39,264 bases of DNA from an uncultured Synergistaceae bacterium (GTDB lineage: Bacteria > Synergistota > Synergistia > Synergistales > Aminobacteriaceae): the NCBI GenBank assembly GCA_937870605.1, contig CALMZW010000334.1, positions 1 through 39,264 on the forward strand, given 5' to 3'. The notes under the pieces are model-generated. The model did not search any database, was not told the DNA's origin, and was given only the letters and a program-made list of their open reading frames with translations. Both the position numbers and the translations under genes were made by a program. Below, one piece after another: positions 8,754 through 16,306 of the stretch; the first letter of the stretch is position 1, and every line of letters starts with the position of its first letter.

Positions 8754-8815
8754 CCGACTCGTCCCTTTTCATCGCGTCCGCGAGAGGGTACACTGATGCG
8801 TGGAGGTGATGGATC

Positions 8816-10345
8816 GTGCTGGAAACAGTGGACCTGTCCCGGAGTCTGAAGAAGAAGCAGGCGCAGAACGCCGTCGGGGAGCTGATGTGCTCCATCGGCG
8901 AAATGCAGCGCCATCTGTCCGAACGGCATACGGCGGTCGTCGTCATTCTCGAGGGATGGGCCGCGTCCGGGCGGGGGGGGATCGCAAACCGCCTGCTGCT
9001 CGCCCTCGACCCCAGGGGATACTCCTTCCATTACCCCGAAACGCCCTGCTGCCCCACAGGGCGCCCGTCGCTCCTCCCCTTCCAGCGGCTGATTCCGCCC
9101 GTCGGACGCATCGCGGTGTTCGGACGGAGCTTTTACGACCGGGCCTGGCGCGCCGCCGCCGACGAAGTCTTCCTGCGCGACGTCGCGGCGTTCGAGCGCC
9201 AGCTGGCCGACGCGGGCGTTCTCGTGGTCAAGGCGTTTCTTCACATCTCCCGCGAGGAGCAGGGCAAACGCCTGAAAAAGCGCATGAAGGACCCCAAACT
9301 CTCCTGGAACGTCGAAGCCGGCGATATCGAGGAGAACGAGCGGTACGACGAGCGCGCCGCCGCCGCGGAGGCGATGCTGCGCGCCACCGAGTCGGAGCAC
9401 GCGCCGTGGACCGTGATCCCCGCGACGGACGAATCGTACGCGGCCGTCGCGTTCCTGACATGCGTCCGGGACGCGATGAGCGCCTGGCTGGAGCGCGCCG
9501 CCCCCGTTCCCGCTCCCGAGCGCCGCGCCTCGCGGACGACCGACGCGGTGCTTCGAAGCTCCATGATGACGTCGCTCGACTACTCCGGAGACCTCGACGG
9601 GGACGCGTACGAAAAGCGCCTCGAAGCGTTGCAGGGTCGGATGCACGAGCTGGGCATCGCGATGATGCAGTCCCGCCTTCCCGGAATCGTCGTCTTCGAG
9701 GGGGTCGACGCCGCGGGCAAGGGCGGAGCGATCCGCCGCCTCACCGAGTCCCTCTACCCCCGATGCTACGATGTGGTTCCGGTCGGCGCCCCGAACGAAT
9801 GGGAGCGCGCGCACCCGTATCTCTGGCGCTTCTGGAAGGAATTTCCCGATGACGGAAAGCTCGTGATCTTCGACCGGAGCTGGTACGGCCGCGTGCTCGT
9901 CGAGCGTGTCGAGGGCTTCTGCGGCGAGCGCGACTGGAAGCGGGCCTACCGGGAGATCAACGAGATGGAGGGGCACCTGGCGTCCACCGGCGTCGTGATC
10001 GCGAAGTTCTGGCTGCAGATCGACCGGGACGAGCAGCTCCGCCGCTTCGAAAGCCGCAGGGACGACCCCGAACGCAGCTGGAAGCTCACCGACGAGGACT
10101 GGCGCAATCGCGAGAAGTGGGGGCTCTACCAGGAGGCCGCATCGGAGATGATCGTCCGGACGAGCACCGCGCAGGCGCCCTGGACGGTCGTCGCGACAAA
10201 TTCCAAGAAGCTCGCGCGCGTGAAGGTGCTCTCGACGATCGTTGACGCCATCGAGGCCGCGATTGCCGGAAACGGCGGCCCGAAAACGGCGCCGGAACCC
10301 GAGAAAAAGAAGAAGACGGATACGGAAAAGAGGAAGAAAGCGTGA
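8816..10345 (+). CDS. Two-domain polyphosphate kinase 2 (polyphosphate:AMP phosphotransferase type)
   Basis: The 509-residue protein contains two PPK2 domains. The C-terminal one (about 265-480) has an intact Walker A, EGVDAAGKGG (K302), and the FDRSWYGRV Walker B/lid region. The N-terminal one (about 15-225) has GWAASGRGG and FGRSFYD at the same places, so the conserved Asp and Lys are replaced by Ala and Arg, and the Walker B Asp by Gly. This matches class II PPK2, where only the C-terminal half is catalytic and AMP is phosphorylated to ADP with polyphosphate. GTG at 8816 follows GGAGGTGAT. A lysine-rich tail ends the protein. Its stop overlaps the znuC-like start (GTGA), an unexpected coupling with a metal transporter. 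Confidence 0.9.
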   Translation: MLETVDLSRSLKKKQAQNAVGELMCSIGEMQRHLSERHTAVVVILEGWAASGRGGIANRLLLALDPRGYSFHYPETPCCPTGRPSLLPFQRLIPPVGRIAVFGRSFYDRAWRAAADEVFLRDVAAFERQLADAGVLVVKAFLHISREEQGKRLKKRMKDPKLSWNVEAGDIEENERYDERAAAAEAMLRATESEHAPWTVIPATDESYAAVAFLTCVRDAMSAWLERAAPVPAPERRASRTTDAVLRSSMMTSLDYSGDLDGDAYEKRLEALQGRMHELGIAMMQSRLPGIVVFEGVDAAGKGGAIRRLTESLYPRCYDVVPVGAPNEWERAHPYLWRFWKEFPDDGKLVIFDRSWYGRVLVERVEGFCGERDWKRAYREINEMEGHLASTGVVIAKFWLQIDRDEQLRRFESRRDDPERSWKLTDEDWRNREKWGLYQEAASEMIVRTSTAQAPWTVVATNSKKLARVKVLSTIVDAIEAAIAGNGGPKTAPEPEKKKKTDTEKRKKA

Positions 10346-11154
10346 ACGACGCTCCCGCACTCCTGTTCGACGGGGTCTCCTTCGCATACGGAGGAGACCC
10401 CGTCCTTGAAGACGTTTCCTTTTCGGTCCCGCAGGGGGAATACCTCGTCTGCATGGGGCCGAACGGCGGCGGCAAGACCACGCTGCTCAAACTCATGCTC
10501 GGCCTGATCGCTCCGGACTCGGGGAGCGTCTCCGTGCTCGGGGCCCCGGCCGGCGACGCGCGCGGCGTGGGGTACGTCCCACAGGACGCGGGCCGGAACC
10601 GGGGCTTCCCGGTCTCCGTTCTCGACGTGGTCCTCATGGGGCGGCTGCACATGCCGGCGTCCGGCGGCGCTCCGGGCGGATCGCGGCTCGGCCGCGACGA
10701 CCGATCCCGCGCCGAAGAGGCCTTGGGCGCGATGGGACTCGCCCACCGGCGCGACGACCTCATGGGGTCGCTCTCGCAGGGACAGCGCCAGCGCGTCCTC
10801 ATCGCCCGCGCGCTGGCCGCCGAACCGAGCCTGCTGCTTCTCGACGAGCCTGCGGCCTCGATCGACCGCGAGGCCGGCGAGGTGCTCGACGAACGCCTTG
10901 CGGCCCTCAAGGGACGCATCACGATCGTCGAGGTGAGTCACGGGCTGTCGGCCGTTTCGAGCCGGGCCACGGCCGTCGCGTGCGTCAACCGGCGCGTCTA
11001 CTACCATGACAAGGGCGAGATCGTTCCGGAGATGCTCTCGCTCGCCTACGGAACGTGTCCCGTGGAGCTCGTCGCGCACGGCCTTCCGCACCGGGTTCTC
11101 GCGCCGCACCGGCATGACGGAAACTGCGACCGCGAAGACGGAGGGGCGGCATGA
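10342..11154 (+). CDS. znuC: Metal ABC transporter ATP-binding protein (ZnuC/MntB type)
   Basis: A 270-residue ABC ATPase with Walker A GPNGGGKTT, a Q-loop in GYVPQDAGR, the signature LSQGQRQR, Walker B LLLLDEPAAS and the H-loop histidine in VEVSHG. The phrase VPQDAGRNRGFPVSVLDVVLMGR is like that of zinc/manganese importers. The C-terminus holds several His residues and one Cys (HGLPHRVLAPHRHDGNC), perhaps metal binding. GTG at 10342 overlaps the PPK2 stop and the stop overlaps the permease start (ATGA). It would energise uptake of Zn2+ or Mn2+ through the next gene's product. The symbol is by similarity; the metal is not proven. Confidence 0.82.
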   Translation: MNDAPALLFDGVSFAYGGDPVLEDVSFSVPQGEYLVCMGPNGGGKTTLLKLMLGLIAPDSGSVSVLGAPAGDARGVGYVPQDAGRNRGFPVSVLDVVLMGRLHMPASGGAPGGSRLGRDDRSRAEEALGAMGLAHRRDDLMGSLSQGQRQRVLIARALAAEPSLLLLDEPAASIDREAGEVLDERLAALKGRITIVEVSHGLSAVSSRATAVACVNRRVYYHDKGEIVPEMLSLAYGTCPVELVAHGLPHRVLAPHRHDGNCDREDGGAA

Positions 11155-11954
11155 TCGAGGCGCTGCAATACGATTTCATGCGCAACGCGCTCCTGGCCGC
11201 CCTGCTCGCGAGCGCGCTCTGCGGCATCCTCGGAACGCTCGTCGTAGTCAAGCGTTACGTGATCCTCGCGGGCGGAATCGCCCATGCCGCGTACGGCGGC
11301 GTGGGACTCTCGCTCTTCCTCGGCCTTCCTCCCGAGGCCGGAACATTCGCGTTCACGGGGCTCGTCTCGCTCCTGATGGCCTGGATCGCGAAACGGAGCC
11401 CGGGCCGCTCGGACTCGGTGATCGGCGTGCTCTGGGCGGCGGGGATGGCGGTCGGCGTGATCTGCACGGATCTCGCGCCGCGGTCGGGCGCGGACCTCAT
11501 GAGCTATCTCTTCGGAAGCATCCTCACGGTCACGCGGCAGGACCTCCTGCTGATGGGAGGGCTTCTGGCCGTCTGCCTCGCCGTCTGCGCCACGCGCTAC
11601 CGCGAAATCCTGTGCTTCGCGTTCGACGAGGACTTCGCGCGGGTCCGGGGCGTTCCGACCTCGTTCTATCACTACGCGCTCGTCGTCGTGCTGTCGCTCT
11701 CGGTCGTCCTCGCGATCCGCGTCGTCGGCCTGATCCTCGTGATCGCGCTGCTGACGATCCCGCCGTCGATCGCGGAACGGTTCTCCCGGTCGCTCTCGGG
11801 AATGATGGTCCTCTCGACGCTCCTCGGCGTCGCCTTTTCCCTCTCGGGCCTCCAGCTCGCCTACACGTTCAACCTCACCGCGGGCGCTGCGATCATCCTC
11901 GTCGCCGCAAGCGCCTACATGCTGGTCACAGTCTTCCCGCGACGGCGTTCCTGA
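11151..11954 (+). CDS. znuB: Metal ABC transporter permease (ZnuB/MntC type, ABC-3 family)
   Basis: The 267-residue membrane protein shows the ABC-3 permease pattern. It begins with FMRNALLAALLASALCGILGT and has the conserved HAAYGGVGL region, DFARVRGVP on a cytoplasmic loop, and VVGLILVIALLTIPPSIA. About eight membrane segments are evident. ATGA overlap with the ATPase gene shows one transcript. No periplasmic metal-binding ZnuA-type gene accompanies the pair, so it must be encoded elsewhere or be absent. The last 29 bases overlap the 3' end of the convergent DegT-like gene. Confidence 0.85.
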   Translation: MIEALQYDFMRNALLAALLASALCGILGTLVVVKRYVILAGGIAHAAYGGVGLSLFLGLPPEAGTFAFTGLVSLLMAWIAKRSPGRSDSVIGVLWAAGMAVGVICTDLAPRSGADLMSYLFGSILTVTRQDLLLMGGLLAVCLAVCATRYREILCFAFDEDFARVRGVPTSFYHYALVVVLSLSVVLAIRVVGLILVIALLTIPPSIAERFSRSLSGMMVLSTLLGVAFSLSGLQLAYTFNLTAGAAIILVAASAYMLVTVFPRRRS

Positions 11955-12936
11955 GAATCTCCCCGAGGCGTTCCACATCCGCGCCGTCAAGCTCCTGCCC
12001 CACGGGGAGCGCGATCACGCGCCGGGCGATGTCGCGGTCGGTCGCGAAACGGTCGCCCGGCTCCGGGTTCACGTCCCAGGCGAGCGGCGGGACGACATGC
12101 GCGGCGCGCAGGCGGCGCAGCAGCTCATCGCGGCTCCCCCGTTCGAGCAGGACGGGCAGGCAGAGCGGCGCGGCGTCCTCCGGGACATCGGGATGCAACG
12201 GCCGCAGCTGTGACGGCAGCAGGGACGCGAGCAGGCGGGCGTTCTCGCGCCGCCTCGGGGCCGCCGTCGCGATGTCGCACCGCGTCAGGATGCGACGTCC
12301 CGACGCGGACGCGTCTCGGGCCGACGCGTCCGCGTCCAGTCGGGCTTCGGCCGCGCGCGAGAGCCGGAGATATTCCCGGCGTCCGCCGTCTCGACGCATC
12401 GCCCGCAACGCCGCGAGCGCGGACGCGACGAACGTCCGGTCGGACGGCAGCGCTGGGGCGTCCACGAGCCTCTGCGACGCCAGCAGCGCGCCGTCCGGAA
12501 CGGGAAGGACCTTCCGGAAGCTGTACGCGGAATAATCGGGCGGATGGGACGGCGATGCGGACGCAGGCCGGTCGAACGCCCACAGGCTCGCCGGGACGCA
12601 GTCCTCGATGACGGCGAACGGGCGGTCCGCGCCGAACGCGTCGACAAACGCGACGGCCGCGCGGTTCGGAAAACCGAACCAGTGGATGAAGAGGAAGACG
12701 TCTCCCGAGGCGGGCGTCTCGTCGGGGATCGAAGACAGGTCCGCCCCCTGCGAGTAAAAGCGCATGTCGAACCCGGCTTCGGCGAAGGGCTGCGCGACCG
12801 ACGGGCAGCAGTAGAAGGGGAGCCGGACGACGGGGTTCGCGCCGCGGGAGAGCAGGTCTGCGGCAGCGAGCGCGAGCGCGCTCCTGCCGGCAGCGCACAA
12901 GCGGACGCAGCGCGCGGCGATTCCCGGGAACGTCAC
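11926..12936 (-). CDS. DegT/DnrJ/EryC1/StrS-type PLP-dependent protein
   Basis: A 336-residue protein with fold-type I aminotransferase features of the DegT group: AAGRSALALA near the N-terminus, RLPFYCCPSV, GDVFLFIHWFGFPN, VIEDCVPASLW (the acidic residue that contacts the PLP ring, about 111-112), and SFRKVLPVPDGALL with the likely Schiff-base lysine at about 142. Relatives transaminate sugars or modify cell-surface glycans; the substrate is not evident. The GTG start at 12936 lies just after the upstream gene's stop, and no convincing ribosome-binding site is visible, so the start is uncertain. It may be co-transcribed with the secreted protein gene upstream. Confidence 0.7.
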   Translation of the reverse strand: MTFPGIAARCVRLCAAGRSALALAAADLLSRGANPVVRLPFYCCPSVAQPFAEAGFDMRFYSQGADLSSIPDETPASGDVFLFIHWFGFPNRAAVAFVDAFGADRPFAVIEDCVPASLWAFDRPASASPSHPPDYSAYSFRKVLPVPDGALLASQRLVDAPALPSDRTFVASALAALRAMRRDGGRREYLRLSRAAEARLDADASARDASASGRRILTRCDIATAAPRRRENARLLASLLPSQLRPLHPDVPEDAAPLCLPVLLERGSRDELLRRLRAAHVVPPLAWDVNPEPGDRFATDRDIARRVIALPVGQELDGADVERLGEILRNAVAGRL

Positions 12937-12943
12937 GGCGGCG

Positions 12944-13570
12944 CTACGCTGTTGGGCGATCGGGGAGCGGCGTGACGGTCGGAAGGTCGGGGATCGTGAG
13001 TTCCGGCCAGGGGGTCGGCGTCGGAAACGCGTCGACCGGCGTCGGGGAGGGCGTCGGAGACGTCCCGTCGTCCAGGCGCAATCCATCCAGATACGCGCGG
13101 AGGTCGGCTTCGAGGACTTCAAAGGCCTCTTGGAGCGCGACGAACAGCACCGCAAGCCCGGTGTTCCCGTCGAGGAAGCAGAAGACGCGCCCCTGAAGTC
13201 TGTTTCCGTTCTTCACGCTGAACGTGAAGTCGTGGCGCACGGCCGGCTTTCCGGCGACGACGGCTCCTGTCGTGGCGCCCGGACGGTAGTTCTCGAAGGC
13301 GCTTTCCAGCGAGTTCTTCTGCACGAGCCGGAGGTACGCGATCGGCGTCAGCCGGATCCGGATGTGTTCTTCGACGGTGCGGAGCTCCGCGGCGATCTTT
13401 CCGTCTTTCACGAGGTAGTAGAACGACGAAAGCGGCGGTTTGGCCTCCTGCTCCACCCATTCTTCGGAAAGGGGCCCCGGAACGAGACGCGCCGACGCGG
13501 CGCACGCCCCCGAGCAAAGGAGGACGACGCAGAGCAGGGCCCGCGACAGCTTCCATGCGAATCGTTTCAC
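12944..13570 (-). CDS. Secreted protein of unknown function, paralogue A (Pro/Thr-rich tail)
   Basis: The 208-residue product has a signal peptide (MKRFAWKLSRALLCVVLLCSGACA). A domain of about 140 residues follows, containing LSEEWVEQ, SFYYLVKDGK, YLRLVQKNSLESAF and RLQGRVFCFLDG. It ends in a Pro/Thr-rich tail (SPTPSPTP, TPTPWPEL). The same domain, with matching order and spacing, forms the N-terminal half of the next gene upstream (13735-14907), so the two arose by tandem duplication. The overall shape could be a PsbP/DUF1795-like fold, but I do not recognise the family. It is likely periplasmic or surface located. It ends eight bases before the DegT-like start. Confidence 0.75.
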   Translation of the reverse strand: MKRFAWKLSRALLCVVLLCSGACAASARLVPGPLSEEWVEQEAKPPLSSFYYLVKDGKIAAELRTVEEHIRIRLTPIAYLRLVQKNSLESAFENYRPGATTGAVVAGKPAVRHDFTFSVKNGNRLQGRVFCFLDGNTGLAVLFVALQEAFEVLEADLRAYLDGLRLDDGTSPTPSPTPVDAFPTPTPWPELTIPDLPTVTPLPDRPTA

Positions 13571-13655
13571 GATGTGGAGTTCCCCTTTCGTCGATCAGGC
13601 GTCCGAAGCGTGTGCGGTGCGGGAAGGCCGAGCGTCCCGAACCGCTGCGCCTTGG

Positions 13656-13692
13656 AAAAGGGCGGCCCGCCCGCGCGACCGGGCAAGCCGCC
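13656..13692 (-). terminator. Rho-independent terminator between the two paralogous genes
   Basis: GGCGGC (13661-13666) pairs with GCCGCC (13687-13692), with a nested GCCCG/CGGGC stem inside. On the minus strand the hairpin is followed by CTTTTCC. It lies about 40 bases after the 390-residue paralogue's stop, so paralogue A is probably transcribed on its own or by read-through. Confidence 0.7.
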
Positions 13693-13734
13693 TTGTGCAG
13701 CATGACGCAGTCGTATGCAGAACCGTTTCCGCCG

Positions 13735-14907
13735 CTACTTTTTTTTCACGTCGGCGAAGAGCCTCTGGATCCACGGCTTCGCCTTGTCGTAGTCGGCGGC
13801 CGCGAGCGTCACGACGACGAGCGTCTGGATATCCTTGTAGTGCGCGATCAGGCGGACCTTGCGGACCGTCTCGGTTTTGCTATAGAGCGTGATGCTCCCG
13901 GCAAGCTCTCCGGAGATCGGCGACGAACCGTGGTTCTTCCACTCTTTGGTCTGTTCGTCGAGACGGTTCGCGAGGTCCTTTTCGGTGACCGGGAAGAGAA
14001 GCCGGATTTCGGAAGCGTCCGGCCCCTTGAAGATGACCTCGTCGGGAAGAATCTCCTCTTTGAGCTCGATCGTCTCCGGCAGCGTCACGACGCTTCGGGC
14101 CATCGGGTCTTCGTACTGCCGCGTCTCGGGCGACCAGAACGTGGATTTGTCTTCGGGCAGGGCGGGCATTCCGCCGGGCTTCGCGTCGCCGGACGCTTCA
14201 GGCGTCAGGTCCGGCAAGTCGCCCGATACGGCGGGGGCAGACGTCGGAGCGGCGGTCGGTTCGGGTTTCGGCGCTTCGGTCGGCGCGGGGGCCTTCGTCG
14301 GGGCGACGGGCAGACCGAGCGACGGCTTCGGAAGCGGCGCTTTCGTCGGCGTCGCCGGGACGGGCGTCGGGCTCGCGGCGAAGACGCCGCTCGGGACAAC
14401 CGCGTCGCCCAGGGTCATCCCGTTCACGACCGCCTCGAAATCCGGTTCGAGTTTGACGAAGAATTCCTCGAGGCCCACGAACAGGGCCGTGTACCCCTCC
14501 TGGCCCTTGAGGAAGCAGTAGACGCGTCCCTTCAGCTTGGCGCCGCTGTCGAGGGTGAACGTGAAGTCGTGCCGGGCCGCCTTCTCTCCGGCGACGGCCG
14601 TTTCCGTCGTCTCGCCGGGCGCATAGTTCGCGAAGCCGGTCTTCAGCGAGTTCTGCTGGACGAGCTTGAGGTATCCCTGCGGATTGATCTTTATCGCAAC
14701 CTTTTCTTCCACCGCGCGGAACTCCGCCGCGACATTGCCTTCCTTCATGAGGTAGTAGAAGTACTTGATGGGCGCTTCCGCCGGCTGCTCCACCCATTCG
14801 TCCGACAGCCCCCCGAGATTCAGTCCCGCATGCGCGGGAAGCCCCGTAACGCACAGGAGAACGGCGCACAGCACGCCGAGAAACGCGACTCCGCCGAACC
14901 GCTTCAT
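13735..14907 (-). CDS. Secreted protein of unknown function, paralogue B (two domains, Pro/Ala/Thr-rich linker)
   Basis: The 390-residue protein has a signal peptide ending near PAHA (residues 1-27). Its N-terminal domain (about 30-165) is clearly homologous to paralogue A: LSDEWVEQ, KYFYYLMKEGN, YLKLVQQNSLKTGF and KLKGRVYCFLKG. A low-complexity linker rich in PTKAP/PTEAP-type units spans about 175-250. A second globular domain (about 255-390) contains DPMARSVVTLPETIEL and IQTLVVVTLAAADYDKAKPWIQRLF. The linker implies two units held apart outside the cytoplasm. I do not recognise either domain. ATG at 14907 has a promoter with TATACT upstream and a terminator after the gene. Confidence 0.78.
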   Translation of the reverse strand: MKRFGGVAFLGVLCAVLLCVTGLPAHAGLNLGGLSDEWVEQPAEAPIKYFYYLMKEGNVAAEFRAVEEKVAIKINPQGYLKLVQQNSLKTGFANYAPGETTETAVAGEKAARHDFTFTLDSGAKLKGRVYCFLKGQEGYTALFVGLEEFFVKLEPDFEAVVNGMTLGDAVVPSGVFAASPTPVPATPTKAPLPKPSLGLPVAPTKAPAPTEAPKPEPTAAPTSAPAVSGDLPDLTPEASGDAKPGGMPALPEDKSTFWSPETRQYEDPMARSVVTLPETIELKEEILPDEVIFKGPDASEIRLLFPVTEKDLANRLDEQTKEWKNHGSSPISGELAGSITLYSKTETVRKVRLIAHYKDIQTLVVVTLAAADYDKAKPWIQRLFADVKKK

Positions 14908-14970
14908 CGTTTCAACCCCCTCTTTCCGGCCGTCCGCTCGCGGATCCGGCCATCAGTCTGCACTGCCGTC

Positions 14971-15000
14971 AGTATAGCGCGACAATGCGCGTGCGGGCAA
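14971..15000 (-). promoter_or_regulatory. Sigma-70-type promoter of paralogue B
   Basis: On the minus strand TTGCCC (15000-14995), an 18-bp spacer and TATACT (14976-14971) form a -35/-10 pair about 65 bases before the start codon. The same TTGCC(C/G)-N18-TATACT arrangement precedes the secreted gene at 16203. Confidence 0.6.
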
Positions 15001-15051
15001 TCGTGCACGCGAAAAGCCCACGAACGAAGTCATCGATGCGGGCGACGAAAC

Positions 15052-16203
15052 CTACTCCCGCAGCCGGCGCGTGAGTTCCTCGAACTCGCGCCGGACGCCG
15101 GCGTTCTCGAACGTCTGGATCTCGGGGATCTGCAGCGCGATGAGCGTGTCGAAGAGCTTGAGCCCCGACTGGATCATGGCGCTCAGGTCCGAGGAGTGGC
15201 GCACGGTGTCGTAGGTGTTCTTGGCGACACGGCGATCCCGTTCGAGCCCGTGGACGCAGAGAACGAGCTGCGAGCGCTGCCTTCCGAGAAGCTCCTCGTA
15301 GAGCTTCGCCGCGCGGAGCGTGAACGTGTTCGACTCGACGTTCGCGCTCAGGATCTTCCGCTGCGTCTCGGAGAAGCCGCGCCCGGCAAGGGCCGTCCGG
15401 GCCTCTTCGAGGCTCATGCGGACGCTCTCGCGGATCTGTCCGATCCGGGGGACGTACCCCTCGTCGATTCGTCGGATAAATTCGTTCTGCGTGTGGATGA
15501 GGACGTCGATCAGGACGACGTACATTCCGTAGTAGCGCCGCGCGATCGTCATGTCGTCCCGGTTCGCGCCCGCGAGTTCCATCAGCTTCGTGGTGACGGT
15601 CCGGACGTTTTCGAAGATGACCGCGTTTTTCAGGAGGTCGTCGCCGACGACGGAGGTCAGCAGCACGTCGAGCTGATCGTCGTCCAGCCGGAGGTCGTAG
15701 CTCCTGAGGTTGTCCGTGATCCGGGAGCGGACCCCGGCGACGGCCTTCGTCGCGTTCGCGATGTCCTCTTCCGTTTCGGCGATGAGGTCGTCGTAATCCT
15801 TCACGGTCTTGACGACGTAGGGCAGCTTCGTCTTCACGGGGGCCGAGAGGCGCTTGTTCCGGTACTCCTCGATGGTCCGCCGCATCGCCGGGATGGTCTC
15901 CTGCAGCTTCCGCATCTCGATGCGCGCCTCGTTGACGTCGGACGTGAGCAGAAGCTCCATCGCGCGGTCGAGCAGTTCGTCGATCTTTTTCGCGTTCGAC
16001 GTCTTGTCCGCTCCGATCCACGCGGAATCGGGGAGTGATTCGTGCCGGTCTTTCAGGTCGATGGTCCGTTCCATCGTCTCGTAGAGCTTGTTCCAGACCT
16101 CCGCGACGGGTTTCGGAAGCTCGGCGGCGCATCCGGGAAGCGCTGCCGCCGGAAATGCGGCGATCGACGCCGCGATGACGATCTGCACAAGGAATTTTTT
16201 CAC
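15052..16203 (-). CDS. Secreted or lipid-anchored helical protein of unknown function
   Basis: The 383-residue protein begins with a signal sequence (VKKFLVQIVIAASIAAFPAAALPGCAA). The Cys after Leu-Pro-Gly could be a lipobox, although Pro at -2 is unusual. The rest is rich in charged residues and predicted helix (for example KKIDELLDRAMELLL, MRKLQETIPAMRRTIEEYRNK), suggesting a helical bundle or coiled coil in the envelope. GTG at 16203 follows GAGGAGG. It has its own promoter, but lies 103 bases downstream of ppx-type and other polyphosphate genes on the same strand, so a link with them is possible. I do not recognise the family. Confidence 0.75.
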   Translation of the reverse strand: MKKFLVQIVIAASIAAFPAAALPGCAAELPKPVAEVWNKLYETMERTIDLKDRHESLPDSAWIGADKTSNAKKIDELLDRAMELLLTSDVNEARIEMRKLQETIPAMRRTIEEYRNKRLSAPVKTKLPYVVKTVKDYDDLIAETEEDIANATKAVAGVRSRITDNLRSYDLRLDDDQLDVLLTSVVGDDLLKNAVIFENVRTVTTKLMELAGANRDDMTIARRYYGMYVVLIDVLIHTQNEFIRRIDEGYVPRIGQIRESVRMSLEEARTALAGRGFSETQRKILSANVESNTFTLRAAKLYEELLGRQRSQLVLCVHGLERDRRVAKNTYDTVRHSSDLSAMIQSGLKLFDTLIALQIPEIQTFENAGVRREFEELTRRLRE

Positions 16204-16241
16204 GGGACGGCCTCCTCGAAAAGGCGTATATTCTCGCGTCC

Positions 16242-16271
16242 AGTATAGCGCCGTTGGGGAAGGCGCGGCAA
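16242..16271 (-). promoter_or_regulatory. Sigma-70-type promoter of the helical secreted protein
   Basis: On the minus strand TTGCCG (16271-16266), an 18-bp spacer and TATACT (16247-16242) lie about 40 bases before the GTG start. Confidence 0.6.
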
Positions 16272-16306
16272 TCGGCCGCCTCCGCGATTCGTGCGGCGCG
16301 GTCTTC

